This document shows, one piece after another, positions 7,426-16,545 of a stretch of DNA of 35,919 nt. Position numbers and translations under genes: made by a program. The notes beneath the pieces are model-generated. The model made no database searches, was not told the origin of the DNA, and saw only the letters and a list, made by a program, of their open reading frames with translations. Source of the stretch: an uncultured Erysipelotrichaceae bacterium (GTDB lineage: Bacteria; Bacillota_I; Bacilli_A; RFN20; CAG-826); assembly GCA_902803375.1 (NCBI GenBank), contig CADCPN010000056.1, positions 1-35,919 of the forward strand, in the 5' to 3' direction. Positions within the stretch are counted from its first letter, which is position 1, and each line of letters starts with the position of its first letter.

Positions 7426-8988
7426 ATGAAAAGACAAACCGTATTTCTTTTCGCTGCCCCGTTCCTGTTCTCGCTCTTTGCCTGTGGCGATGTGAGCCCG
7501 GAGCAAAGCAGCACCGAGCCAGAAAAAAGCGGGCCTCATTCTTCTGAAGAGGCCTTCTCTAGCGAAGAAAGCAGCATCGTTATAAGCTCTCTCGAAGAAG
7601 GAAAAGACCTTTATGTCTCCCCCACCGCCGACGATGATGGCGACGGAAGCAAAGAGAAGCCATACAAGTTCATGGCAGGCGTCAAAAAGCTACTGCCAGG
7701 ACACACCCTTTGGCTACTTGGCGGAACCTATCAGTTCAATACCACTCAGTTGATCACCGCTTCTAAGACTGCTCCGGAAATCACCGATTTCCATGTCGCA
7801 AAGAGCGAAATGCAACGCCGCGTCATCACCCCGGTTATTGAAAACGGCGTCGAAGCGACGGTCAAATTTGACTTCTCCGCCATGGATTTCAACTCCTCTA
7901 ACCGCGGCGTCAGCCTTTCCTCGGACTATTGGACTCTTAGAAACATCGAATTGTTCGGGGCCGGCGATAACGGCGTCTATATCGGCGGCAACCACAACAT
8001 CGTCGAAAACATCGACGTCCACGATTGCCAGGACTCCGGCGTACAGGTCGGCCGTAAATCCTCTAGTGATAACAGCATCGAGACTTGGCCAAGCTACAAC
8101 CTCATCAAGAACTGCACCAGCCACGATAACCACGACGTCACCGGCGAAGACTCTGACGGATTCGCCTGCAAATTGACCACAGGCGTAGGCAATGTCTTCG
8201 ATGGCTGCATCGCCTATAACAACGTCGATGACGGCTGGGACCTCTACGCCAAAGGCGAGACCGGCCCGATCGGTCCTGTCACCATCAAGAACTGCATCGC
8301 CTTCAACAATGGCGTCACCTCTTATGGCGTTGGCACCGCCAATAGCGATGGCAACGGCTTCAAGCTCGGCGGCGAATCCATCGCCGTCAGCCACATCGTC
8401 GAAAATTGCATCGCCTTCAATAACCTAGCGACCGGCTTCACCGATAACTCCAATCCTGGCACCATCGTCATCTCCAACTGCACCTCTTATAACAACGGCA
8501 CCCGCGACCTCGATGCCAATAACTTCGACATGTGCCGCAACGCCGATACCAGCGCCAACGTTTATAAGAACCTTCTCTCCATCTGCGACGGAGACCGCAT
8601 CTCCCCGATCGACGGCACCAAGGCCAAGGCTAACTCCAGAGACCAGTTCAAAGGGGCGGCCGACCACTGCATCTTCTATTCCGGCTTGTCCATGCTAAAG
8701 ATCGGCGACATCCAGGAAGTCGACTACACCAAATCCAATATGCGCGGCACCATCTATGCCGAACCGGAAGGAAAATCTCCTTTCGTGAGCACACTCACCC
8801 CGCAGGTCCAGCCTATTGGCGGCGTGGATTCTGGATCCCACCCCAATCTTCACAAGGAGCTCCGCAACGCGGATGGCTCCATCAAACTCGGCGATTTCCT
8901 CAAAGTGAATCCCGATTCCGAATTCGCTAAATTAGGCGAGTACGGCCGTCCTCTTGGCGCCAATCTCACCGGGGAGGCAAAGCAATGA
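7426..8988 (+). CDS. Pectate lyase, polysaccharide lyase family 9, lipoprotein
   Basis: The 520-residue product has a lipoprotein signal ending in LFAC (Cys20), a Ser/Glu linker and a right-handed parallel beta-helix from about residue 65. The helix shows the PL9 pattern of repeated N-C-x-(A/S)-(F/Y)-N-N turns. Known family members (Pel9A type) use a lysine as Brønsted base and four calcium-binding aspartates. Here Asp244, Asp268, Asp269 and Asp272 (SDGF, then DDGWD) keep the spacing I recall for the calcium site, and Lys313 in GNGFKLGG is the expected base. It would cleave polygalacturonate by beta-elimination at the cell surface. An AAGGA site precedes the ATG. It is the first gene of a three-gene operon and overlaps the next gene by 4 bases. 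Confidence 0.9.
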   Translation: MKRQTVFLFAAPFLFSLFACGDVSPEQSSTEPEKSGPHSSEEAFSSEESSIVISSLEEGKDLYVSPTADDDGDGSKEKPYKFMAGVKKLLPGHTLWLLGGTYQFNTTQLITASKTAPEITDFHVAKSEMQRRVITPVIENGVEATVKFDFSAMDFNSSNRGVSLSSDYWTLRNIELFGAGDNGVYIGGNHNIVENIDVHDCQDSGVQVGRKSSSDNSIETWPSYNLIKNCTSHDNHDVTGEDSDGFACKLTTGVGNVFDGCIAYNNVDDGWDLYAKGETGPIGPVTIKNCIAFNNGVTSYGVGTANSDGNGFKLGGESIAVSHIVENCIAFNNLATGFTDNSNPGTIVISNCTSYNNGTRDLDANNFDMCRNADTSANVYKNLLSICDGDRISPIDGTKAKANSRDQFKGAADHCIFYSGLSMLKIGDIQEVDYTKSNMRGTIYAEPEGKSPFVSTLTPQVQPIGGVDSGSHPNLHKELRNADGSIKLGDFLKVNPDSEFAKLGEYGRPLGANLTGEAKQ

Positions 8989-11900
8989 AACGCAAAAACG
9001 CGCTATTCGCACTATCCTCTCTTCTCCTTCTTGGCGGCGTCGTTGCCTCCAGCGTCTCCTTTAGCCCCGTCTATGCCGCCTCTAATAGCGAGCAAGATGA
9101 GGAATTCCGCTCCCGCTGCCAATCCGCAGTCGATGCCTTGAACCTTGGCTTCGATACCGAAAAAGTCGTCGCTGACTTCATCGTTGAGGCGACTGGCTTC
9201 TATGGCGCGAAATTCACCTGGACCTCGAGCAATGAGTCCATCCTTTCCGTTGAGCAGATTCTTAACGAGAATGGCAAAGCCTTGCGCAACCGCGTCCACG
9301 TCTTTCGCCCTGAAGTTGATACCAAAGTCACCCTCACCGTTAAGGCGGCCATCGCCAACCACGAGAACGCCTATGCGACCAGAACCTTCTTACTCACCGT
9401 TTTGAAGGCCGTTGCCATCCCCGAAGATTCTCTTCCCTTAGAGATCAATGAGGATTTCTCCGACTATGACGCCGGGCTAGATCTAGGCGACTACTATTCC
9501 TATACCCAGAGCGGTGGCGAAGGATTCCTTTCCACCATCGTCGACTCTAGCGACGAAAACCTCTCTAACGTCAACGACATGCCGTCGAAGCACGTTTTGA
9601 AAGTCCGCTCCTCCGTCGCTTCTAGCGATACCCGCTATACTCGCAAAGCCAATGTCTCCGTCGCCCTCGCCCCAAAGGGCGCCTACCTCGAAGGCGATTA
9701 TCTCTACACGGGAAAGACCAATGGCGTCGGCATCGAATTGCTTAACTCCAGTAACGAGATCGTCAGCGGCATCAATCTCTCCAGCTCCGGGTTCAAGCAG
9801 TATGCTTCTGGCGTCTACACCGATTTGCAGGAAGAGGCGCCGAAAGAGGGCGTATGGCTCCATTTCAAGTTCCTTGTCCGCCCGAAGTCGGGCTATAACG
9901 TTTTGCAGGTCTTTGACCGCGCCTGCGGCAGTTATGTCACCTATGGCACTAAGCTAGGCACCTTCATCAAGACCAGCAACGCAGGCCTCTCTTCTGGCAA
10001 GAAAGGCGACGTTACCTCCTTTCGCCTTGTCTCCAGCAAAGGCTCCGCATTCGGCTATAGCTATCTAGCCAACCTTAAACTCAGCCTAACCGGCAGCGAG
10101 GCCCCGAAGAACTATAACCGCAGCAACGGCATCGGCTTCATCGATAACTATGAGCCCGAGATCTTCGCCGAGAAATCCGGTCTAGAGTCTCTCTCATCCG
10201 TCGATCCGAAGACTTTCGCCGTCCATAACCGTTTTGACGAAAGCAAGGTCTATGCCGTCAATTCTGACTACACCGTTTCCACCTCCTCTAGGATGGTCAG
10301 CGAAACCCAAATCGAATACACCCATGAGTTCGTTTTGAAGGAAACAGGCGAAAAGCAGTCCATCCAGCAGAACGTCTTCATCTACGAAGAAGGCGACAAG
10401 CCTTCCTTCTCCGCGATGAAGTTTGGCTCTCTCCGCAAAGACGGAACCGACAAGACTAGCGGCACCATTACCTTCAGCGGTCTCGTCTCACGTCCTGGCG
10501 CGACCTTCCATTATATGCTCCTGAAGAAGGGCTCCGCCGCCCCGACCATAGAGCAAGTCATCGCCGGCGATAAAGTCTCTGGCTTTGCCGATGCTGGCAG
10601 CGCCACCCTCTATAGCAGATCCTTCTCCATCTCCTCTAACCTCGTTTCGATGTCCAATAACTACGATGGCTATGCCGTCCTCTATAGCGAGAAGGGCAAT
10701 AGCGATCTAGTGAGCGAGCAGAATATCTCCACCGTTATCAACATCAACACCGTCGATGACTTCTATGCGATGGCGACCGACGTCAACACCGCCTACGATA
10801 CCTTCCGCCTCACCAACGACCTCGATTTCTCCTCCTTCTATTGGAACCTAAAAAACGATGCCTTTGAGTTCCATGGCAAGTTCGATGGCGAAGGCCATAC
10901 CATCTCTAACCTCGCTATCGCTTCCGCTACCGCGGCCAGAGTCGGCATCTTCTCCTATTGCTATGGCGACTTCGGCAACGTCACCTTCGAAAACGCCAAG
11001 ATCTTCGGCTCTGGCAACGCCGGCATCATCGCCGGCAACCTCTATGGCGGCACCTATAGCGACATTCATGTCCTTGGTGGCGAAGTCTCCGTTGAGCCGA
11101 CCTTCACGGGTGCCGGCGAAGGCTACTTCGGCGCCATCGGCGGCAGATCGCGCGGCGAAGGCAAAGTCGGCACCTACAGCAACATCGAGATCGATGACTT
11201 CAAGATCGAGTGCCCGAAGTACTGCGGCCTATTAACCGGCGGCTTCGAATCCGGCGTCATCTCTAAGCTCGACACCATCTACGCTAGCGGCACCATCGAC
11301 ACCGACGGCGCGGCCGTAGGCCTAATCGGACGCAACCGCGGCGACACCACCGTCAATAACGCCATCGTCAATCTCCACATCAAGGATGCGAAAAAGGAAG
11401 TCGGCACCATCGCCGGCCACAACAAAGAAGGCGGCAAGCTTGCCGTGAACAACGCCATTCTTGACCTCAAGATCGACATGATCACCCAGCCGGGCTACTT
11501 CGGCTCCTTCATCGGCTCCTTCGATGCCGCCTCTAGCTCCTATACCGCAAATAACGTCTCCTACATCAAAGAAGACTATAGCCACATCAGCGAATCCATC
11601 ACCCAGGACGTTAAGTCTATCGATGCGGGCGATGCCATCTACAAGCCTTCCACCAAGGAGGCTTGGGAGCAGAAGACCTTCCTCCGCGACTTCGATGTTT
11701 CTACCTCCTTTGCCTATGACGAAGAGGAAAATAAGCCTTACATGCGCTTAAGAAACGAGTCCGAGATCAAGTTCGTCGCTTTCGATTACCTCGCCTATAC
11801 CGAGAATCTTAGCGAGACCGATCCCTCCAAGAACCATTACCTCCTCATCAAGGCGGGCAATGTCTATAGCTATCTCTCTTCTTCCGAAAAAGCCAAGGTA

Positions 11901-11999
11901 GCCCAAGCCAAGGCAAAATACGATGCTTGCCTTGCCGCCTATAACGAATACGCAAAGAAGGCCGGCGAACTCGCCGATGGCCTCAACCTAGGAGAATAG
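8985..11999 (+). CDS. Large secreted beta-rich protein with bacterial Ig-like and GLUG-type repeats
   Basis: The 1004-residue product has a type I signal peptide (about residues 1-31, ending VYAAS). Around residues 45-140 is a segment with F-T-W-T-S-S-N, typical of the atrophied bacterial Ig domain that decorates carbohydrate-active proteins. A middle beta-sandwich region follows (about 150-380). From about residue 590 there is a GLUG-like repeat array: F-D-G-E-G-H-T-I-S-N-L followed by repeated G-x-(I/F)-(A/G)-G units to about 860. No LPXTG signal or anchor is visible. The ATGA overlap with the PL9 gene shows translational coupling, so a substrate-binding or adhesion role in pectin use is inferred. 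No catalytic motif was seen. Confidence 0.8.
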   Translation: MKRKNALFALSSLLLLGGVVASSVSFSPVYAASNSEQDEEFRSRCQSAVDALNLGFDTEKVVADFIVEATGFYGAKFTWTSSNESILSVEQILNENGKALRNRVHVFRPEVDTKVTLTVKAAIANHENAYATRTFLLTVLKAVAIPEDSLPLEINEDFSDYDAGLDLGDYYSYTQSGGEGFLSTIVDSSDENLSNVNDMPSKHVLKVRSSVASSDTRYTRKANVSVALAPKGAYLEGDYLYTGKTNGVGIELLNSSNEIVSGINLSSSGFKQYASGVYTDLQEEAPKEGVWLHFKFLVRPKSGYNVLQVFDRACGSYVTYGTKLGTFIKTSNAGLSSGKKGDVTSFRLVSSKGSAFGYSYLANLKLSLTGSEAPKNYNRSNGIGFIDNYEPEIFAEKSGLESLSSVDPKTFAVHNRFDESKVYAVNSDYTVSTSSRMVSETQIEYTHEFVLKETGEKQSIQQNVFIYEEGDKPSFSAMKFGSLRKDGTDKTSGTITFSGLVSRPGATFHYMLLKKGSAAPTIEQVIAGDKVSGFADAGSATLYSRSFSISSNLVSMSNNYDGYAVLYSEKGNSDLVSEQNISTVININTVDDFYAMATDVNTAYDTFRLTNDLDFSSFYWNLKNDAFEFHGKFDGEGHTISNLAIASATAARVGIFSYCYGDFGNVTFENAKIFGSGNAGIIAGNLYGGTYSDIHVLGGEVSVEPTFTGAGEGYFGAIGGRSRGEGKVGTYSNIEIDDFKIECPKYCGLLTGGFESGVISKLDTIYASGTIDTDGAAVGLIGRNRGDTTVNNAIVNLHIKDAKKEVGTIAGHNKEGGKLAVNNAILDLKIDMITQPGYFGSFIGSFDAASSSYTANNVSYIKEDYSHISESITQDVKSIDAGDAIYKPSTKEAWEQKTFLRDFDVSTSFAYDEEENKPYMRLRNESEIKFVAFDYLAYTENLSETDPSKNHYLLIKAGNVYSYLSSSEKAKVAQAKAKYDACLAAYNEYAKKAGELADGLNLGE

Positions 12000-12004
12000 C
12001 AACC

Positions 12005-12748
12005 ATGAAAAGCAAATATATTCTTCTAACCTTTAGCTCCCTTCTTCTAGCTTCCTGTGGCGGTAATTCCCCTGTGGCCTCTAGCGTTCTAGAAAGCAAG
12101 CAGTCGGAGTCCTCTCTCCTCTCTAGCGGACTAGACGAGAGTAGCGACTACATCGCCGTCTTCGAATCCTCCAACGCTTCCTTCTACCGCATCTCCTCCA
12201 CCTATACCATCAAATCCGGCGCCAGCGTCGTGGCTAATGGCGAAAGCGCCAAGCAGGTCTATGTCGGCGCCGACGCCGAAGGGTTCGACACCAAGATCGA
12301 ATGGCTCAGGGGTTCCAAAACCACCCCGGCGGGACTTGAGGATAACGACGTCTACGTCACCACAAGATACTCCATCTACCATTCCGTCTCAGAGACCTAT
12401 ACCCTCCAGGAAAATGGAGCCTATAAGGTCACCGCGGAAGAGCATCCTAACATCGTCCCCTACGCCTGCCCCTTCCTTTTCTCCAAGGGCGAAGGCATCA
12501 AGAACACCCTCAACCGCTTCGAGATGAACGTCTCCGGCAGGGTTAGCGATGCCAACGTCTCTTCCTTCCTAGGAAACGCGATCTCTAGCAAAGAAGGCAT
12601 CAAGGACCTCTCCTTCACGATCACCTTCTCCGCGAAGGAAGCCTATCTAAAGTCCCTAAGCCTCTTTTTCAATAAGGATGGCTTTGCGGTCTCGCAGACC
12701 TATCGCTTCAGCTCCACAAACTCTCCGCTTTCTTTGCCCAAGGCCTAA
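12005..12748 (+). CDS. Small lipoprotein at the end of the pectin operon
   Basis: The 247-residue product has a lipoprotein signal ending in LASC (Cys18), a Ser-rich linker and a single beta-rich domain of about 195 residues. Its size and alternating strands resemble one module of the tandem lipoprotein at 2754-5486, so a LolA/LppX-like fold is possible. Its ribosome site (AGGAG) lies inside the end of the preceding gene, whose stop is only 5 bases upstream, so the three genes are one operon. A clear terminator follows at 12764-12784. Function is unknown. Confidence 0.72.
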   Translation: MKSKYILLTFSSLLLASCGGNSPVASSVLESKQSESSLLSSGLDESSDYIAVFESSNASFYRISSTYTIKSGASVVANGESAKQVYVGADAEGFDTKIEWLRGSKTTPAGLEDNDVYVTTRYSIYHSVSETYTLQENGAYKVTAEEHPNIVPYACPFLFSKGEGIKNTLNRFEMNVSGRVSDANVSSFLGNAISSKEGIKDLSFTITFSAKEAYLKSLSLFFNKDGFAVSQTYRFSSTNSPLSLPKA

Positions 12749-12763
12749 AGCAAAGATGGAGCT

Positions 12764-12784
12764 AGCCCCTTAATGGGGCTTTTT
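12764..12784 (+). terminator. Terminator of the pectin operon
   Basis: AGCCCC (12764-12769) pairs with GGGGCT (12775-12780) around a 5-base loop, followed by TTTT. Confidence 0.85.
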
Positions 12785-12820
12785 GAATGCTTAAGCATAT
12801 GGATTTCCTTAATCCCTGTT

Positions 12821-12833
12821 TATAATTAGGCGA
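12821..12833 (+). promoter_or_regulatory. -10 box of recN placed for a leaderless transcript
   Basis: A perfect TATAAT at 12821-12826 ends 6 bases before the ATG at 12833, so transcription would start at or within a base or two of the start codon. A TG lies upstream (extended -10-like), but no good -35 was found. There is no ribosome site between the -10 box and the ATG. Confidence 0.55.
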
Positions 12834-14506
12834 TGCTATACAGATTAACGATCAACAACCTCGCGATCATCGAGAACATCGACGTCTCCTTCAAGGAGGG
12901 CTTTACCGTCCTTACCGGCGGCACCGGCGCCGGCAAAAGCCTTATCATCGATTCATTGTCTTTGCTTTTAGGCGAGAGAGCCTCCAGCGAGCTTATCCGC
13001 AGCGGCGAAGATAAGGCGACGATCCGCGGCTACTTCCGCTTACACTCTCCTCGCCTTGAGGCCATTTTGTCTAGCCTTGGCGTTGAAAGTAACGACGGAG
13101 AGATCCTCATCGAAAGAGTCATCTCCAAGACCAAAAGCCAGGTGAAGGTGAATGGGGTTGGCATCTCTTTATCTGACCTAAACAAAATCTCTAAGTATCT
13201 CGCAGACATCCATAACCAGTTCGACTTTGAGAAGATCCTCAACCCCGAGAACTACCTTGAGATCATCGATGGCTTCTCCTATGAGCTGACCAATAACTAC
13301 AAAAACGAATACACCTCTTTGTTAAATGCCTATAAAGCAAGGAAAGGGGAATATAACGACTTGCTCGCTAAGAAGGCCAAATTAGAGGAATCCCGCGACT
13401 TCTATGAGTTCCAATATAACGAGCTAAAAGCAGCAGGCCTATCCGAAGGGGAAGAAGAATCCATCCAGGAAGAGATCTCCTCCATCAAGAACGCGGATAA
13501 GATCTATGACCTCTCTCAGCAAGCCAATGAGCTCATCCACGAAGACTTTCTCGATAAGCTTTACGAAGTGAATAAGCTTTTGGAAAAACTGTCCTCCTAC
13601 CAATCCCAATATTCCGAGATCCACGATAGGCTCGATGAGAGGTATTACGAGATCGAGGATGCCTTCAATACCCTAAAGAACGAGTTCTCCTCCTTCGACT
13701 ATGACCCTTCAAAGCTAGACGAGCTTGAGCAAAGGGATTCTGACCTTGCTGAGCTAAAGCGTAAGTATAAGAAATCGATACCTGAGCTAATCGCCTACTG
13801 CGATGAGCTCTCGAGCATGATCGGCGATAATTCCAACTTCGACGAGGAGATCGCGAATAAGAAAGATGAGATGGAAGAGGCCTTCAAGGCGGCTTTTGCA
13901 AAAGGCAAAGAGCTTACCACTCTCCGCAAGAAGTTAGCCCTAGGCATTGAGAAAGAGCTCAAGCGCTCCCTCTCCGATTTATTGCTCAAGGCGGACTTCC
14001 AAATCCATTTTGCCGAAGTGAAAGAATCCGATGGCGACGCCGCCTTAAAGGATAACGGCTTAGATGAGGTTGATTTCCTTATCGAGACCAACGTTGGCGA
14101 AGGGCTGAAGAGCCTAAGCAAGATCATCTCTGGCGGCGAGGCGAGCCGCATCATGCTGGCCTTCAAAGCTATCTTCATCAAAGCCAACAAGGTCTCCACG
14201 GTCATCTTTGATGAAATCGATACGGGCATCTCTGGCGAAGCGGCAGAGGCCGTGGCGAAGAAGATCCATGAGATCTCCTTATCCAGCCAGGTCCTAGCTA
14301 TCACCCATATGCCGCAGGTCGCCTCACTTTCCGATCATAGCATCCTCATCGCCAAAGAGGTGAAAGACGGCAGAACCTATGCCCACGCCAAAGAGCTTAG
14401 CCTCGAAGAGAAGATCAACGAGGTCGCTCACCTTATCTCTGGCGGCAAGGTCACGCCTGCCCAGCTAGAGTACGCGAAGGAAATGTGCCTTTCTTCTAGA
14501 GAATAG
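12833..14506 (+). CDS. recN: DNA repair protein RecN
   Basis: RecN is an SMC-like ATPase that acts early in double-strand break repair. The 557-residue product has the expected layout: the N-terminal motif RLTINNLAIIE, a Walker A GGTGAGKS at 29-36, a long coiled coil (about 150-370), the ABC signature ISGGEASR near 432-439 and a Walker B VIFDEIDTG at 457-465, followed by a TH-M-PQVA segment. The length is close to the usual 550-570. It is transcribed alone after the pectin operon terminator. Oddly, no Shine-Dalgarno sequence precedes the ATG and a TATAAT lies 6 bases upstream, so the mRNA is probably leaderless. The first Walker residue pair is GG where many RecN proteins have GE. Confidence 0.95.
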   Translation: MLYRLTINNLAIIENIDVSFKEGFTVLTGGTGAGKSLIIDSLSLLLGERASSELIRSGEDKATIRGYFRLHSPRLEAILSSLGVESNDGEILIERVISKTKSQVKVNGVGISLSDLNKISKYLADIHNQFDFEKILNPENYLEIIDGFSYELTNNYKNEYTSLLNAYKARKGEYNDLLAKKAKLEESRDFYEFQYNELKAAGLSEGEEESIQEEISSIKNADKIYDLSQQANELIHEDFLDKLYEVNKLLEKLSSYQSQYSEIHDRLDERYYEIEDAFNTLKNEFSSFDYDPSKLDELEQRDSDLAELKRKYKKSIPELIAYCDELSSMIGDNSNFDEEIANKKDEMEEAFKAAFAKGKELTTLRKKLALGIEKELKRSLSDLLLKADFQIHFAEVKESDGDAALKDNGLDEVDFLIETNVGEGLKSLSKIISGGEASRIMLAFKAIFIKANKVSTVIFDEIDTGISGEAAEAVAKKIHEISLSSQVLAITHMPQVASLSDHSILIAKEVKDGRTYAHAKELSLEEKINEVAHLISGGKVTPAQLEYAKEMCLSSRE

Positions 14507-14551
14507 CTAGATAAGGAAAAAGCGAATTAGTGGGGAAACGTAGTTAGCTTT

Positions 14552-14953
14552 TCATTTCGCCTCGATGGAGAAGATATCCTCGATTTGGATTACTTTCTTA
14601 TCGGCGAATATCAGCTGCTTGCCGACTTCGTCGATGCGGCGGAGGTTGCCTTGATAATCCACGTAGTGCCCGCCTTCTTTCTTGCCATCTTCCTCAAAAT
14701 AGGTGAGGGCTACCAAAGGCAAGTCTTTTATTCTGGCGTTAAGTTCATTGAGGGTGGCGCTGATCTCAAGGAGAGAATCCTCGCTTAGAGTAACGCGGGT
14801 ATCGGTCTCCCTCGCCATCTCTTTGATAAGTTCGGAATATCCCGTTAGCGCGGCAAAAGGAGAAAACTGGGCAGCCCGTTCTATGTTATCCATCCTCTTC
14901 CGGTAAGGGGAGACGTGATGGGGGAGATTTATGATGTCGTCGTATCTGCCCAT
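14552..14953 (-). CDS. YolD-like protein
   Basis: The 133-residue product resembles the YolD-like family, which is encoded next to UvrX/UmuC-type Y-family polymerases in Bacilli and is thought to help or regulate them. The N-terminal region R-A-A-Q-F-x-P-F-A-A-L, with P-H-H-V-S just before it, is typical of the family. The start codon overlaps the stop of the polymerase gene in a TAATG junction, so both are translated from the same mRNA. Its end faces the end of recN, with a 45-base gap that holds only a weak inverted repeat. Confidence 0.85.
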   Translation of the reverse strand: MGRYDDIINLPHHVSPYRKRMDNIERAAQFSPFAALTGYSELIKEMARETDTRVTLSEDSLLEISATLNELNARIKDLPLVALTYFEEDGKKEGGHYVDYQGNLRRIDEVGKQLIFADKKVIQIEDIFSIEAK

Positions 14954-16443
14954 TATGCCTTATGGCCTCCTACCTGGAGATTCCTATCGATGGTCTTGGC
15001 CCCTTCTTCTAGGTTCATGCCCTTTAAGACGGAGTTTTTGCCATACATCCCCTGGATCTTGAGGATGGTCTTCTGAAGTTTGTTCTCTTCGATGAGTTCT
15101 TCTTTTTTCTTAGAAGGCTCCGTTTTTGCTTCCAAGGCGACTTCCTCGAATAGGCTTAATTGCTCCGCTTCGCTGGAAGAGGGCTCAGCAAAGGTCTCCG
15201 GCATCACCCTGACCGCGACGACGTATACGCGCTTAACATGCAGTTTCGGGTTCATGATGCGGTCATAGAGCTCGCCGATCTTCTTCACGAAGATCTCGCT
15301 GGAGGAGGTATATCTGCCAAGTTTAATGGACCCATGCGTGCCTTTTGGCATCAGCCGGCCATAATAGTCTTCCTTTACTTCGCCAGAGAAGCCATTTAGG
15401 TCTTCCTTATCATGTCCGATGGCTAAGGATAGCTCATCGGTGGACAAGCCCTTTCTGACGAGGTCTAGAGCCAATAGATCGGCCATCTCCTTCACGATGA
15501 GCCTTCCTTTTTCATAGTCATAGGCACAAGAAAGGACTTGGCCGGTGGAGATGGAGTTAGCGGAAGGCTTGTAGGCTTTGATGTCTTTGATGGTCGTTGG
15601 CTCATAGCCCCAGGCATGATCGATGATGAGTTCTGCGTTGACGCCGAACTCCTTATAGAGCACGTCTTCATTCTTGATTGAGAACCTGGCGATATCCCCT
15701 TGAGTATATAGGCCATGTTTCTCTAAGCGTTCCCTGATGCCCTCGCCGATACGCCAAAAATCTTTTAGCGGCTCATGCTCCCAGAGCAATTTGCGGTAAG
15801 ACATCTCATCGAGTTCGGCGATGCGCACCCCGTCTTTGTCCGCGGGCATATGCTTAGCGACGATATCCATTGCGACCTTCGCTAGATATAGGTTGCTGCC
15901 GATGCCAGCGGTAGCCGTGATGCCGGTTGCCTTTAAGACATCCTGGATCATGCGCATGGCTAGGTCATGGGCCGAGCAATGATAGGCAAAAAGGTAATCG
16001 GTGACGTCCATGAAGACCTCATCGATGGAATAGACGTGGATATCGGAAGAAGAGATATAGGAAAGATAGATCTTATAGATCTCAGCGCTGCGCTGCATGT
16101 AATGCTTCATCTGGGGAGTCGCGATGATGTAATCAAGTCCTAAGGCAGGGTTTGCCTTAAGCTCGATATCCGAGCTCGATTTGCCCTTGAAGCGATGATG
16201 AGGGGCTTTGCTTAGGCGTTCGGCATTGATGCGCTTTACAGCCTGCACGACTTCGAATAGGCGAGCTCTGCCCCCGATGCCATATTGCTTTAAGGCAGGG
16301 GCGACGGCAAGGCAGATGGTCTTCTCGGTCCTAGAGGCATCGGCGACCACAAGGTTGGTGGTCAAAGGATCCAATCCGCGCTCGACGCATTCGACGGAGG
16401 CGTAAAAGGACTTCAAATCGATGGCGATATAGGTTCGTTCCAT
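14953..16443 (-). CDS. Y-family DNA polymerase, UvrX/UmuC type
   Basis: The 496-residue product is a translesion polymerase. The catalytic carboxylates are visible: Asp9 in AIDLKSFYAS, and Asp141/Glu142 in YSIDEVF. A helix-hairpin-helix region follows (about 225-270), then the little-finger domain, and a C-terminal tail with K-N-S-V-L-K and V-G-G-H-K-A that is typical of polymerases paired with YolD. A strong AAGGAGGAG site lies just before the ATG. In Bacilli such pairs often belong to the SOS response or to mobile elements. I found no CGAAC-N4-GTTCG LexA box, but the upstream region has several inverted repeats (16489-16590). Confidence 0.92.
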   Translation of the reverse strand: MERTYIAIDLKSFYASVECVERGLDPLTTNLVVADASRTEKTICLAVAPALKQYGIGGRARLFEVVQAVKRINAERLSKAPHHRFKGKSSSDIELKANPALGLDYIIATPQMKHYMQRSAEIYKIYLSYISSSDIHVYSIDEVFMDVTDYLFAYHCSAHDLAMRMIQDVLKATGITATAGIGSNLYLAKVAMDIVAKHMPADKDGVRIAELDEMSYRKLLWEHEPLKDFWRIGEGIRERLEKHGLYTQGDIARFSIKNEDVLYKEFGVNAELIIDHAWGYEPTTIKDIKAYKPSANSISTGQVLSCAYDYEKGRLIVKEMADLLALDLVRKGLSTDELSLAIGHDKEDLNGFSGEVKEDYYGRLMPKGTHGSIKLGRYTSSSEIFVKKIGELYDRIMNPKLHVKRVYVVAVRVMPETFAEPSSSEAEQLSLFEEVALEAKTEPSKKKEELIEENKLQKTILKIQGMYGKNSVLKGMNLEEGAKTIDRNLQVGGHKA

Positions 16444-16488
16444 GTCACTCCTCCTTCGCTAAGGGATTTTACCATCTAGGTCGCCTCC

Positions 16489-16522
16489 TTTGTGGGCAAA
16501 GGGATGGAAAACTTTCCACAAA
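16489..16522. repeat. Nested inverted repeats upstream of the Y-family polymerase
   Basis: TTTGTGG (16489-16495) pairs with CCACAAA (16516-16522). Inside it, TGGAAA (16505-16510) and TTTCCA (16513-16518) form a tight palindrome with a 2-base centre. It may be an operator for the polymerase/YolD pair. Confidence 0.45.
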
Positions 16523-16545
16523 GAAGAAAAGAAAAGACAAATATC

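Noticed and set aside
7714..8394. Long open frame on the minus strand inside the pectate lyase gene (226 codons)
   Set aside because: It is antisense to a well-supported PL9 protein. The bias to C at third codon positions of the real gene leaves the opposite frame open. Its Val/Asp/Ala-rich product matches nothing I know and it has no ribosome site.
8200..8480. Near-repeats of short N-C-x-A-F-N-N units, considered as a DNA repeat
   Set aside because: They are coils of the beta-helix at protein level. The DNA copies diverge and are not a tandem DNA repeat.
14507..14551. Terminator between recN and the YolD-like gene
   Set aside because: AAAAGC and GCTTTT can pair, but the 20-base-plus loop and lack of GC content make the hairpin too weak to call.
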